Source: Micromonospora antibiotica (lineage in GTDB: Bacteria; Actinomycetota; Actinomycetes; Mycobacteriales; Micromonosporaceae). Taken from it: a stretch of DNA of 64,000 bases. The notes under the pieces are model-generated. The model searched no databases. It saw only the letters and a program-made list of their open reading frames with translations, and had not been told where the DNA came from. The stretch covers positions 62,001 to 126,000 of the forward strand of contig NZ_JAGFWR010000014.1 in NCBI RefSeq assembly GCF_017599305.1, written 5' to 3'. The position numbers and the translations under genes are program-made. This document shows positions 1 through 9,193 of the stretch, piece after piece; the first letter of the stretch is position 1, and each line of letters starts with the position of its first letter.

Positions 1-1613
<1,613 letters not shown>

Positions 1614-1632
1614 GCGGTCGAGGGGGTGGGCG

Positions 1633-1638
1633 TACCGT
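1633..1638 (+). promoter_or_regulatory. Candidate -10 box of a leaderless promoter for the 1645 gene
   Basis: TACCGT is followed by six bases and then the ATG at 1645. There is no Shine-Dalgarno sequence in between. The spacing suggests that transcription starts at the start codon. Confidence 0.45.
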
Positions 1639-1644
1639 CGCGGC

Positions 1645-2079
1645 ATGGGTGGTGACGGCGGTTCGGGGTGGCGGGAGCAGCAGCAGCGGGCGGCGCGGGC
1701 GCACGCGGCGGCCGACGCCCGCCAACGCGACGGTGAGCACGCGCAGGCCGAGGCACTGGTCGCCCGGTTCACGGCCGAGGCGACCCGGCGGGGGCTGCGG
1801 ACCACCCGGCTGGTGGCTCAGGGCTACGACGGACGGGGCCGCTACCGGACCGGCCTGACCGGCTGGTACGTCGACCGGGCCGGCCTGCGCGCGGTCGCCG
1901 TCGACGGCCGGTTCTTCCTGCTCACCGTGCCGCCGGGCGTACGCGCCAGACTGTTCGGCGTGGACGTGCCACCGGCCCGGCCGCCCCTGGTCGTCGGCCG
2001 GGGCGGACGCGACGGTGAGTCGGTCCCGCTGGCCGACCTGCTCACCCGTCGGCTGGCCGCCGGCGACGACTGGCCCTGA
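1645..2079 (+). CDS. Conserved-looking protein of unknown function, 144 aa
   Basis: I do not recognise a family. The ATG at 1645 is preferred over longer in-frame starts because those would lie inside the tex frame and because a -10-like TACCGT sits six bases upstream. The N-terminal ~45 residues are polar and Ala/Gln/Arg-rich, probably helical. The rest has alternating short hydrophobic stretches (TGWYVDRAGLRAVAVDGRFFLLT) that suggest a small beta-rich domain. There is no signal peptide or membrane segment. Its last 38 bases overlap the convergent glycosyltransferase gene tail to tail. Confidence 0.6.
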   Translation: MGGDGGSGWREQQQRAARAHAAADARQRDGEHAQAEALVARFTAEATRRGLRTTRLVAQGYDGRGRYRTGLTGWYVDRAGLRAVAVDGRFFLLTVPPGVRARLFGVDVPPARPPLVVGRGGRDGESVPLADLLTRRLAAGDDWP

Positions 2080-3322
2080 CCGGCCCGGCGGCCACCATCT
2101 CGTGCAGGGTCCGCTCGACCCGGTCGGCACCCGTCGCGACGGAGAACATCCGGTCGTAGTGCGCCCGGCCGGCCTGCCCGAGCAGGTCCAGTTTCTCCCG
2201 GCCCAGGTCGCAGACCTCCCGCAGGGCGTCGGCGATCGAGTCGGGGTCACCGGGGCGGGCGGTGATGCCCGCGCCGCTGTCCCGGGCCACCGCGGCGGCG
2301 TCGCCTTCCGCAGCGACCAGCAGCGCCCGCCCGGCGGCGAGGGTCGACTGCACCTTGCTCGGCATCGTGTACGCGGACATGCCACCGGGCCGCAGGCTCA
2401 CGTAGTGGACGTCACCGGTGGCCATCAACGCGGGCATCCGGTCCCGGGGCAGCTGCCCGAGGAAGCGGACGTTCGCCGCCCCCACCGCCTCGGCCCGCCG
2501 ACGCAGTCGCTCCTCGGTGGTGCCGGAACCGGCGATCAGGCAGACCAGGCGGGGGTCGCCGCTGCGGGCGCAGGCGTCGATCAGCGAGTCGAGCCCCTGC
2601 GCCTCGCCGAGCGCGCCCGCGTACACCAGCACCACCTGGTCGGGGTGGAGTCCGAGGTCGGCGCGCAGGTCGGTGGCGCGGACGCCCAGGGTCTCGTCCG
2701 CCCACATCGGGATGTGCACCAGCTTCTCCCGGGGCACCCCCCGGCCGGCGAGCAGCTCGGCGGCGCCCGGGGAGACGTGGGCGACCCGGGCGGCGCTGCG
2801 GTACATCGCACCGCACCAGGCGGCCATCCCCCGCTCGACGGTCCGTGACACCCGACCGGCGCCGAGGAAGCCGCTGGCCAGCACACTGTCGGGCCACAGG
2901 TCCAGCACGTGCAGCAGCACCGGCACCCGGTGCACGTAGCGGGTGAACCACATCGGCAGGGCGACGCTGATCGGCGAGTTGCCGACCCAGAGGGCATCCA
3001 GACCCCGCAGCACCGGGGTGCCGGAGACCAGCGCGGAGACGGCGAAGGACCCGTAGTTGGCCAACCGACGTGGCGCGGAACGGTCGTGGCTGGGATAGAG
3101 GGCGACCCGGCGGACCCGGGCCGGGCCGTCGGTCTCGTCGACCCGGCGGGCCAGCCGGTAGCCGGGGGCCAGCCGGCCGCTCGGATAGTTCGGGAAACCG
3201 GTCAGCACCTGGACCTCGTGCCCCCGGTCGGCGAGAGCGCGGGCGAGCATCCCGGGCAGGGCCGCCGGGCCCGGTTCCGGGTCGAACCACTGGGTGAGCA
3301 GGCCGATCCGCATCGTTGTCAC
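2042..3322 (-). CDS. GT4-family glycosyltransferase (WbuB/WcaI-like)
   Basis: A 426-residue GT-B fold enzyme expected to add a sugar from a nucleotide donor to a lipid-linked intermediate on the cytoplasmic face of the membrane. The N-terminus carries signatures of the WbuB-like GT4 group: LTQWFDPEPGP, GFPNYPSG and HVLDLWPDSVLASGFLG. The C-terminal donor domain has VLVYAGALGEAQG and a nucleotide-sugar region around MPSKVQSTLAAGRALLVAAEGD. The GTG at 3322 overlaps the upstream stop as GTGA, which implies translational coupling. ATG at 3313 is an alternative. It is the last gene of a three-gene operon with the sugar transferase and an SDR. Acceptor and donor cannot be told from sequence. Confidence 0.88.
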   Translation of the reverse strand: MTTMRIGLLTQWFDPEPGPAALPGMLARALADRGHEVQVLTGFPNYPSGRLAPGYRLARRVDETDGPARVRRVALYPSHDRSAPRRLANYGSFAVSALVSGTPVLRGLDALWVGNSPISVALPMWFTRYVHRVPVLLHVLDLWPDSVLASGFLGAGRVSRTVERGMAAWCGAMYRSAARVAHVSPGAAELLAGRGVPREKLVHIPMWADETLGVRATDLRADLGLHPDQVVLVYAGALGEAQGLDSLIDACARSGDPRLVCLIAGSGTTEERLRRRAEAVGAANVRFLGQLPRDRMPALMATGDVHYVSLRPGGMSAYTMPSKVQSTLAAGRALLVAAEGDAAAVARDSGAGITARPGDPDSIADALREVCDLGREKLDLLGQAGRAHYDRMFSVATGADRVERTLHEMVAAGPVRASRRRRPADG

Positions 3323-4305
3323 CCCGCCGCCACGCCGGCCACCGGGCGGGTCTGCCGCACGCCGTCGGTCGCCGGGCCGGTCGGCCGCACGCCGTCAGCT
3401 GCCGGGCCGGTCGGCCGCACGCCGTCGGCCGCCCACAGGGCGCGCAGTGATTCGGTCAGGTCGTGGACCGGGGCCCAGCCGAGCACCCGGCGGGCGCGGT
3501 CCAGGTCGGCGCACATCCACGGCACCGCGGCCGAGCGGGTGGCGTCGGGCGGGAAGCCGCCCGGCCGGATCTCCCCGGGGAAACCGGCCACGTCGGCCAG
3601 CAGCCGCACGACGTCGCGCGTCGCGACCGCACGTCCGCTGCCCACGTTGACGACCCGCTGCGTGGGCGCGGCGCACCGCGTCGCGGCCAGCACCGCCGCC
3701 GCCACGTCCCGCACGTCGACGAGATCCCGGTAGGTGTCGTGCAGCCCCAGAGCGAGGTCGCCCGCCCCGTCGGCCGCCGCCGCGCGGACCATCGCGGTCA
3801 CCCGGGCCAGCATGTTTCCCGCCGGCATCCCCGGCCCGACCGGGTTGAAGACCCGCAGCACGATCGTGTCGAGGCGGCCGGTGTCGCCTGCCAGCTCGGC
3901 CAGGCGGGTCGCGGCCAGGTGGCTGAGCCCGTACTCGCTCACGGGGGCGGCCGGGTGGTCCTCCGCGACGGCGAGGCCGTGCGGCACGACGCCGTACTCG
4001 GCGGCCGAGCCGATCCGGACCAGCCGGGCCCGGGGTGCGGCGACGGCCACCGCCTCGACCAGTTTCGCCGTGGTCACGACGTGCGCCCGCACGAAGTCGA
4101 GCCCGGAACCGACGATCCGGCCGGCCGCGCTCACCACCACGTCCGGTCGTTCCCGGGCGACCAGCGCGGTCAGCTCCGGCAGGTCCATCCGGACCAGGTC
4201 GCACTGCGCCCGGGTGGGCGACTGCAGGTCGGTGTGCCCGGCCAGTGCGGCACCGATGTGCCGGCCCAGGAAACCACCCGCGCCCAGCAGCAGCACCCGG
4301 CTCAT
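3319..4305 (-). CDS. NAD-dependent epimerase/dehydratase-like SDR with atypical active site
   Basis: A 328-residue extended short-chain dehydrogenase with an N-terminal nucleotide-binding motif (GAGGFLG, residues 8-14) and an SDR core containing IGSAAEYG (Ser100) and LRVFNPVGPG. It probably changes a sugar nucleotide. The usual YxxxK motif reads Y125-G-L-S-H129, so the catalytic lysine is histidine. That may mean altered chemistry or loss of activity. The last 36 residues are three near-copies of a 10-residue unit (ADGVRPTGPA) and a short end, outside the normal fold. It overlaps both neighbours by four bases (ATGA with the sugar transferase, GTGA with the GT4), so all three should be co-translated. 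Confidence 0.85.
   Translation of the reverse strand: MSRVLLLGAGGFLGRHIGAALAGHTDLQSPTRAQCDLVRMDLPELTALVARERPDVVVSAAGRIVGSGLDFVRAHVVTTAKLVEAVAVAAPRARLVRIGSAAEYGVVPHGLAVAEDHPAAPVSEYGLSHLAATRLAELAGDTGRLDTIVLRVFNPVGPGMPAGNMLARVTAMVRAAAADGAGDLALGLHDTYRDLVDVRDVAAAVLAATRCAAPTQRVVNVGSGRAVATRDVVRLLADVAGFPGEIRPGGFPPDATRSAAVPWMCADLDRARRVLGWAPVHDLTESLRALWAADGVRPTGPAADGVRPTGPATDGVRQTRPVAGVAAG
3340..3429 (-). repeat. 30-bp tandem repeat, about 3 copies, inside the SDR 3' end
   Basis: Three adjacent 30-base units encode ADGVRPTGPA, ADGVRPTGPA and TDGVRQTRPV. The first two are nearly identical. The unit length keeps the frame, so copy-number changes would only lengthen or shorten the protein tail. Confidence 0.85.
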
Positions 4306-5204
4306 CGGCGGTACGCGGCGTCCCGGTCGTCGACCGGCGACGACACGGGCCCCGGGCCGTCGACCGGCTGAACGTAGACCGGCGACGACGCGTCCGTCCG
4401 GGTGTCGGCCGGGGATGACGCGTCCGGCCGGGCGTAGGTCGGTGCCGACGCGTCCGTGCGGGCGTCGGCCGGTGCCGACGCGTTCGCCCGGTCATCGGTC
4501 GGTGCCGAGGCGGGCGCAGGGGCGTTGCCGGTGAACTCGTGCCAGGTGGCGGCGCCGGGAGCCGAGATACCTTCCCGGGTGAGCACCACCCGGACGGTGG
4601 TCAGCAGGATCTTCAGGTCCAGCAGGAAGGAGCGTCGGTCGACGTACTCGACGTCGTAGCCGAACTTCGCCTCCCAGCTCAGGGCGTTGCGCCCGCGCAC
4701 CTGGGCGAGCCCGGTGATGCCGGGCCGCACCTCGTGCCGGCGGGCCTGCTCGGCGTTGTAGAGGTCGAGGTAGCGCACCAGGTGTGGACGGGGACCGACC
4801 ACACTCATCTCGCCGCGCAGCACGTTCCAGAACTCGGGCAACTCGTCGAGGCTGCTCGCCCGCAGCCAACGACCCACCCGGGTGAGGCGTTGGGCGTCGG
4901 TCACCAGCCCCCGGTCCGGGTCGGGGTGGAGCATGGTGCGGAACTTCACCACGTCGAACAGTTCGCCGTGCAGGCCGGGCCGGGTGTGCCGGAACAGCAC
5001 CGGCCGCCCGTGCGTCACGAGCACCACCAGGGCGACGAGGGCCAGCAGGGGTGCGCCGACGGTCAGCACGACGAGCGCGCCGAGCACGTCGAACAACCGC
5101 TTCCAGCGGTCGTACGGCCGCCGGTGTGTCGGGGTGGCTCCCCGCCCGTCGGCCCCGGCTCGCGGTGGTGCCGTATGGACAGCAACTTTGGGCATGAAAC
5201 ACAC
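4302..5204 (-). CDS. Polyprenyl-phosphate sugar-1-phosphate transferase (initiating enzyme)
   Basis: A 300-residue bacterial sugar transferase of the WbaP/PglC type without the N-terminal multi-membrane region. One hydrophobic helix (residues ~38-62, FDVLGALVVLTVGAPLLALVAL) is followed by the catalytic core: RHTRPGLHGE, FDVVKFRTM, SLDELPEFWNVLRGEMSVVGPRP and RPGITGLAQVRGRN. It should move a sugar phosphate from a UDP-sugar to undecaprenyl phosphate and so start repeat-unit assembly. The C-terminal ~70 residues are a low-complexity Ala/Ser/Pro/Asp tail with four 10-residue repeats. The GTG at 5204 has AAAGG eight bases upstream. ATG at 5195 (MPKVAV) is possible. First gene of the leftward operon. 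Confidence 0.92.
   Translation of the reverse strand: MCFMPKVAVHTAPPRAGADGRGATPTHRRPYDRWKRLFDVLGALVVLTVGAPLLALVALVVLVTHGRPVLFRHTRPGLHGELFDVVKFRTMLHPDPDRGLVTDAQRLTRVGRWLRASSLDELPEFWNVLRGEMSVVGPRPHLVRYLDLYNAEQARRHEVRPGITGLAQVRGRNALSWEAKFGYDVEYVDRRSFLLDLKILLTTVRVVLTREGISAPGAATWHEFTGNAPAPASAPTDDRANASAPADARTDASAPTYARPDASSPADTRTDASSPVYVQPVDGPGPVSSPVDDRDAAYRR
4362..4481 (-). repeat. 30-bp tandem repeat, 4 copies, in the sugar-transferase tail
   Basis: Units encode ASAPADARTD, ASAPTYARPD, ASSPADTRTD and ASSPVYVQPV. The unit length equals that of the repeat in the next gene downstream, although the sequences differ. Confidence 0.8.
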
Positions 5205-5416
5205 CTACCACCTTTACGAAGGACGATCCGCGCTTTCACATTCGCCACCCCGGACAGGTCGACAATGGAGTGCGCAGCATCCCCGGCAAAGATGAAACAT
5301 GATTGTTCCTCCCTTTACCGGAAGCCCGCCCGGTCTCGTTATTGCAACAGTATGGTCACCTTTGACGAGATCGCGATTCCCGAGGATGGTCCGCCGGGAA
5401 ACAGGCAGGAGGAGAT
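5205..5416. promoter_or_regulatory. AT-richer divergent promoter region between two polysaccharide operons
   Basis: This 212-bp gap separates the start codons of the leftward sugar-transferase operon and the rightward CapE-like operon. It has a much lower GC content than the genes (for example around 5290-5350). No single -35/-10 pair stands out. The right end carries a strong AGGAGG ribosome site just before the ATG at 5417. Confidence 0.6.
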
Positions 5417-6460
5417 ATGCTTCCCTCGCTTTCGGACAGGCGTTTCCTGATCACCGGGGGCACGGGGTCGTTCGGCCAGACAATGGTCTCCCGACTGCTC
5501 GACGCCGGTGCCGCCGAGGTGCGGGTGCTCAGCCGGGACGAGTCGAAACAGGACGCGATGCGGCACCGCCTCGGCAACGACCGGGTGCGCTACTACGTCG
5601 GCGACGTCCGCGACTACGACAGCGTGCTCAAGGCCGCCCGGGGGATGGAGTTCGTCTTCCACGCCGCAGCTCTCAAGCAGGTGCCCTCCTGCGAGTTCTT
5701 CCCCCTCGAGGCGGTCCGCACCAACGTGCTCGGCAGCGCCAACGTGGTGGACGCCTGTGAGCGGGTCGGGGTGGAGACGCTGGTCCTGTTGAGCACCGAC
5801 AAGGCCGTCTATCCGGTCAACGCGATGGGCATGACCAAGGCGCTGATGGAGAAGGTCGCCCAGGCCCACTCCCGCAACAACGCGGCGGCCCGGACCCGGG
5901 TCTGCTGCGTGCGGTACGGCAATGTCATGTACTCGCGCGGATCGGTGATTCCACTGTTCATCGACCAGATCCTGCGCGGCGGCCTGCCGACGGTCACCGA
6001 CCCGACGATGACCCGTTTCCTGATGTCGTTGCCCGAATCGGTCGATCTGGTGGAGCACGCGTTCACCTTCGGCCAGCCGGGGGACGTCTTCATCCGCAAG
6101 GCCGACGCCTGCACCATCGGCGACCTCGCCACCGCCCTGTGCAACCTGTTCGGGGTGCCGGCGAAGTTCACCGTGCTCGGCATCCGGCACGGGGAGAAGC
6201 TCTACGAGACCCTGGCCAGCCGGGAGGAACTCGCGTTCGCCGAGGACCTCGGCGACTTCCTCCGGGTGCCGGTGGACAGCCGCGACCTCAACTACTCCCT
6301 CTATTTCGAGGAGGGTGACGTCGAGCACGGTGGCCTGGCCGACTTCCACTCGCACAACGCCCGCCGGCTGTCCGTACCGGAGATCGAGTCGTTGTTGATG
6401 ACGTTGCCCGAGGTGCGCGCGCAGGTGCAGGCCCACGCAGCGGCCATGGTGACGACATGA
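5417..6460 (+). CDS. capE: UDP-GlcNAc 4,6-dehydratase/5-epimerase-like (CapE/WbjB/FnlA family)
   Basis: A 347-residue SDR with GGTGSFG at residues 14-20 and family motifs HAAALKQVP, STDKAVYPVNAMGMTK and RYGNVMYSRGSVIP. The catalytic tyrosine is replaced by methionine (M137-x3-K141), as in inverting CapE/FlaA1-type dehydratases. The enzyme turns UDP-GlcNAc into a UDP-4-keto-6-deoxy-L-hexosamine, the first step to UDP-L-FucNAc or UDP-L-QuiNAc. The next gene starts inside its stop (ATGA), and a WbjD-type 2-epimerase at 19151 supplies the third step. AGGAGG precedes the ATG. The family is clear; the exact stereochemistry is inferred. Confidence 0.9.
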   Translation: MLPSLSDRRFLITGGTGSFGQTMVSRLLDAGAAEVRVLSRDESKQDAMRHRLGNDRVRYYVGDVRDYDSVLKAARGMEFVFHAAALKQVPSCEFFPLEAVRTNVLGSANVVDACERVGVETLVLLSTDKAVYPVNAMGMTKALMEKVAQAHSRNNAAARTRVCCVRYGNVMYSRGSVIPLFIDQILRGGLPTVTDPTMTRFLMSLPESVDLVEHAFTFGQPGDVFIRKADACTIGDLATALCNLFGVPAKFTVLGIRHGEKLYETLASREELAFAEDLGDFLRVPVDSRDLNYSLYFEEGDVEHGGLADFHSHNARRLSVPEIESLLMTLPEVRAQVQAHAAAMVTT

Positions 6461-7443
6461 GCGCGGCCGCCGACACCGGTCGGCCCGACCGGGTGCCCCG
6501 GCGGCGCAGCGACCACCAGGCCGACCGCCCGGCCCGCCGGGTCCTCGTCGTCGGCGTCACCGGCATGCTCGGCCACGCCGTGCTGCGCGAACTCGCCGAC
6601 GACCCGGATCTCGACGTCCACGGCCTCGCCCGCACCATCGACGACAGGGCGGGGTGGTTCCCCGCGCACCTGCTCGCCCGCATCGTCGCGGCCGTGGACG
6701 TGACCCGGTTCGACGACGTCCGGCGGCTCGTGGACGAGCTGCGACCGGACGTCGTCGTCAATTGCGTCGGCGTCATCAAGCAGCGACCGGACGTGCAGGA
6801 CGCGGTGCCCACGGTCACCCTCAACGCTCTCCTGCCCCACCTGCTGGCCGACGCCTGCGCACAGCTCGGCAGCCGGCTCGTGCACGTCAGCACCGACTGC
6901 GTCTTCTCCGGCCGCCGGGGCGGCTACCGTGAGGACGACCTGCCCGACCCGCCCGACCTCTACGGCCGGTCCAAACTGCTGGGCGAGGCGTCGGGAGCGT
7001 CGGCCCTCACCCTGCGTACCTCGATCGTCGGGCACGAGCTGGGCACGAACCGTTCCCTGGTCGACTGGTTCCTCTCCCGACGCAGCCAGGTACGGGGGTT
7101 CACCCGGGCCATCTACAGCGGGGTGACGACCGTGGAGTTCGCCCGGCTGCTGCGCACCGTGGTCCTGCCCCGGGCGGAGCTGACCGGCCTCTACCACGTC
7201 GCCGCCGCACCGATCGCCAAGTACGACCTGCTCCGCCTGGTCGCCGAGGTGTACGGATGGCCCGGCGAACTGGTGCCGGACGACGAGTTCGTCTGCGACC
7301 GGTCGATGTGCGCGGACGCCCTCGCCCAGGTCACCGGCTACCGTCCGCCGAGCTGGCCGGACATGATCGCGGCGATGCACGCCGCCCGGTCCCGCTGGGC
7401 GCTCGACCGGGCCCGGCCGGGCCTGGCGGGCGTCCCGCGCTGA
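6457..7443 (+). CDS. RmlD-like sugar-nucleotide 4-reductase (SDR), likely WbvR-type role
   Basis: A 328-residue SDR with GVTGMLG (residues 33-39), VNCVGVIKQ, STDCVFSG and Y169-G-R-S-K173, as in dTDP-4-dehydrorhamnose reductases. No rmlA, rmlB or rmlC is present here, and it is coupled by ATGA to the CapE-like gene, so its likely substrate is the UDP-4-keto-6-deoxy-L-hexosamine made by that enzyme. In the described UDP-L-QuiNAc route an RmlD-like reductase (WbvR) takes the place of WbjC. This tilts the prediction towards L-QuiNAc rather than L-FucNAc. The N-terminal ~28 residues are charged and probably disordered. Confidence 0.83.
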   Translation: MSAAADTGRPDRVPRRRSDHQADRPARRVLVVGVTGMLGHAVLRELADDPDLDVHGLARTIDDRAGWFPAHLLARIVAAVDVTRFDDVRRLVDELRPDVVVNCVGVIKQRPDVQDAVPTVTLNALLPHLLADACAQLGSRLVHVSTDCVFSGRRGGYREDDLPDPPDLYGRSKLLGEASGASALTLRTSIVGHELGTNRSLVDWFLSRRSQVRGFTRAIYSGVTTVEFARLLRTVVLPRAELTGLYHVAAAPIAKYDLLRLVAEVYGWPGELVPDDEFVCDRSMCADALAQVTGYRPPSWPDMIAAMHAARSRWALDRARPGLAGVPR

Positions 7444-7498
7444 CGGACCAAACGACCACCGCCGGCACCGCCGGCCTGCCGGAGTCAGAGGACATCAC

Positions 7499-8959
7499 GT
7501 GGGGAACCGAGTCGGTCAACTGTGCCTGATCGTCGGGGCGTTCGTCGTCGCGGTGGTCACCACCGTCGCCAGTGTCAACGTCCCGATGGTGGCGGTCGGG
7601 GCGGTGGCTCTGCTGCTGCTCGCGCTGTTCGCCCTCGCGCAGCAGATGGACGGCTGGCGGTGGCTGCTGGGTCTGACCATGGTGCTCCTGGTCTGCGCCT
7701 CGTCCAAGCTGCCGTCCCTGGTGGAGGCCAGCTTCTATCCCCGGTACGCGGCGGTCGCCGCGCTGACCTTCTGGGGTCTGCGCACCCCCGGCGCGGCGGC
7801 GACCCGGCTCGACCCGTGGACCCGCCTGCTCATCGGCGCGCTCTGGGCGATGGCGGGACTCGCCACGCTGAGCTTCACCTGGTCGGTGGTGCCGCTGGAG
7901 ACTCTCCAACGCGGGGTGGCGCTGCTCCTGCTGGCCGCGCTGGTGCACGTCCTGATCCGCTGCCGGTGGGCGGACCGGGCGGTCATGCTGGCCGACCTGC
8001 GCGTGGTCTACCTGGTCCTCAGCGGTTCCGCCCTGCTCAGCCTCGGCCTCGGGCTCGCCGACGGCACCCTCGTCGCCGCGCTGTCGCAGACCGACCGCTT
8101 CGAGGGCCTCTACAACAACCCCAACATGCTCAGCATCGTCTGTGCCCTGACCACCCCGCTGGGCTGGGCGGTCTACCGGGCGTCCCGGCGACGGGCGGAA
8201 CTGCTCGGCATGGTGCCGGCCGTCGCCTGTCTGCTGCTCTCCCAGTCCCGCACCGGGCTGATCGCCGTGCTCGTCGGCGCCCTCTGGGTCGTGCTGCGGC
8301 ACGGGCTGGGCCGGATGGTCCGCATCGCCGCCGGGCTGGCCGCCGGGCTGTTGGTGGCGTACCTGTTCAACCTGCTGCCGATTCTGTTCGCCGGCCCCTG
8401 GATGCGGCAGCTCGTGCTCCGCTTCACCGACCCCACCGGCGGCGACCTGTCCAACGGCCGCACCGAGATGTGGCAGGCGACGCTCGACCTGTGGTGGCAG
8501 AACCGCCCCACCCTGGGCTTCGGGTACGCGTCCCGCAACCACCTGTTCGCCCTCGCCAGCCTCGACGAGTCCCTCGGGACCGGGGTGAGCGTGGTGCACA
8601 ACAGCTACCTGCAACTGCTGCTGGAGCTGGGGCTCGCCGCCGTGGCGCCGCTGGCGCTGCTGCTGCTGGCCGTCGGGCGGGTCGCGCTGCGGGCACCGGT
8701 GCGCCGGGCCGACTCGGGTCTGGTCTGGCTCGTCGTCACCGGGGTGCTGATCCAGATCACCGAGTCGGCCATCTTCGGCACCGGGCAGACCTACCCGTAC
8801 GTGTTCTGGCTGGTGGCCGCCGGTGTGCTGCGGCACCTGCCCGACCGCCGGGCCGATGCGGACGACGGCGTCGAGCCCTCCCCCGCGCCGGCACACCCGC
8901 ACCAGGTCCACGCCCCGGTGGACGCCGTGCCACGCCGGCCGGTGCCGGTGCTGCGCTGA
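7499..8959 (+). CDS. O-antigen ligase / Wzy_C-type polytopic membrane protein
   Basis: A 486-residue membrane protein with about ten hydrophobic segments over residues 5-450. The periplasmic-loop signature of the Wzy_C/WaaL fold is present: GRTEMWQATLDLW, then GFGYASRNHL and VVHNSYLQLLLELGL. Such proteins polymerise or ligate lipid-linked repeat units outside the cell membrane. The GTG at 7499 has AGAGGA upstream. It is third in the operon with the two UDP-hexosamine genes. It is unrelated in sequence to the tandem Wzy-like pair at 26477-28979, so the locus holds two kinds of polymerase/ligase. Confidence 0.88.
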   Translation: MGNRVGQLCLIVGAFVVAVVTTVASVNVPMVAVGAVALLLLALFALAQQMDGWRWLLGLTMVLLVCASSKLPSLVEASFYPRYAAVAALTFWGLRTPGAAATRLDPWTRLLIGALWAMAGLATLSFTWSVVPLETLQRGVALLLLAALVHVLIRCRWADRAVMLADLRVVYLVLSGSALLSLGLGLADGTLVAALSQTDRFEGLYNNPNMLSIVCALTTPLGWAVYRASRRRAELLGMVPAVACLLLSQSRTGLIAVLVGALWVVLRHGLGRMVRIAAGLAAGLLVAYLFNLLPILFAGPWMRQLVLRFTDPTGGDLSNGRTEMWQATLDLWWQNRPTLGFGYASRNHLFALASLDESLGTGVSVVHNSYLQLLLELGLAAVAPLALLLLAVGRVALRAPVRRADSGLVWLVVTGVLIQITESAIFGTGQTYPYVFWLVAAGVLRHLPDRRADADDGVEPSPAPAHPHQVHAPVDAVPRRPVPVLR

Positions 8960-8992
8960 CATCGACCCGACGGCGTTGCGCCGAGCTCACCT

Positions 8993-9101
8993 CACCCGAC
9001 GGCGCTGCGCAGGGATCACCCGACCGTGCTGCGCTGAGCTCACCCGACGGCGCCGCACTGAGCTCACCCGACGGCGCCGCGCAACGATCACCCGACGGCG
9101 G
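8993..9101. repeat. 24-bp direct tandem repeat, about 4.5 copies, in a convergent intergenic region
   Basis: Units begin CACCCGAC at 8993, 9017, 9041, 9065 and 9089 (last one partial), with a degenerate copy upstream near 8965. The array fills much of the 234-bp gap between two converging genes. There are no spacers, so it is not a CRISPR. No good reading frame with coding character crosses it. Confidence 0.85.
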
Positions 9102-9193
9102 AGAAACTGAGACCCGGCTTCGGTACCGGGCCTGGGATCGCACGACGGTGGGCGTCCGGTCGGGACGCCCACCGCCTCGTCGGAACGCCCGGG

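Noticed and set aside
5417..7443. dTDP-rhamnose pathway (RmlB/RmlD)
   Set aside because: The first enzyme has MxxxK and CapE-family motifs, not RmlB motifs, and rmlA and rmlC are missing from the window.
8993..9101. CRISPR-like array
   Set aside because: The 24-bp units are directly adjacent with no spacers, and no cas genes are present.
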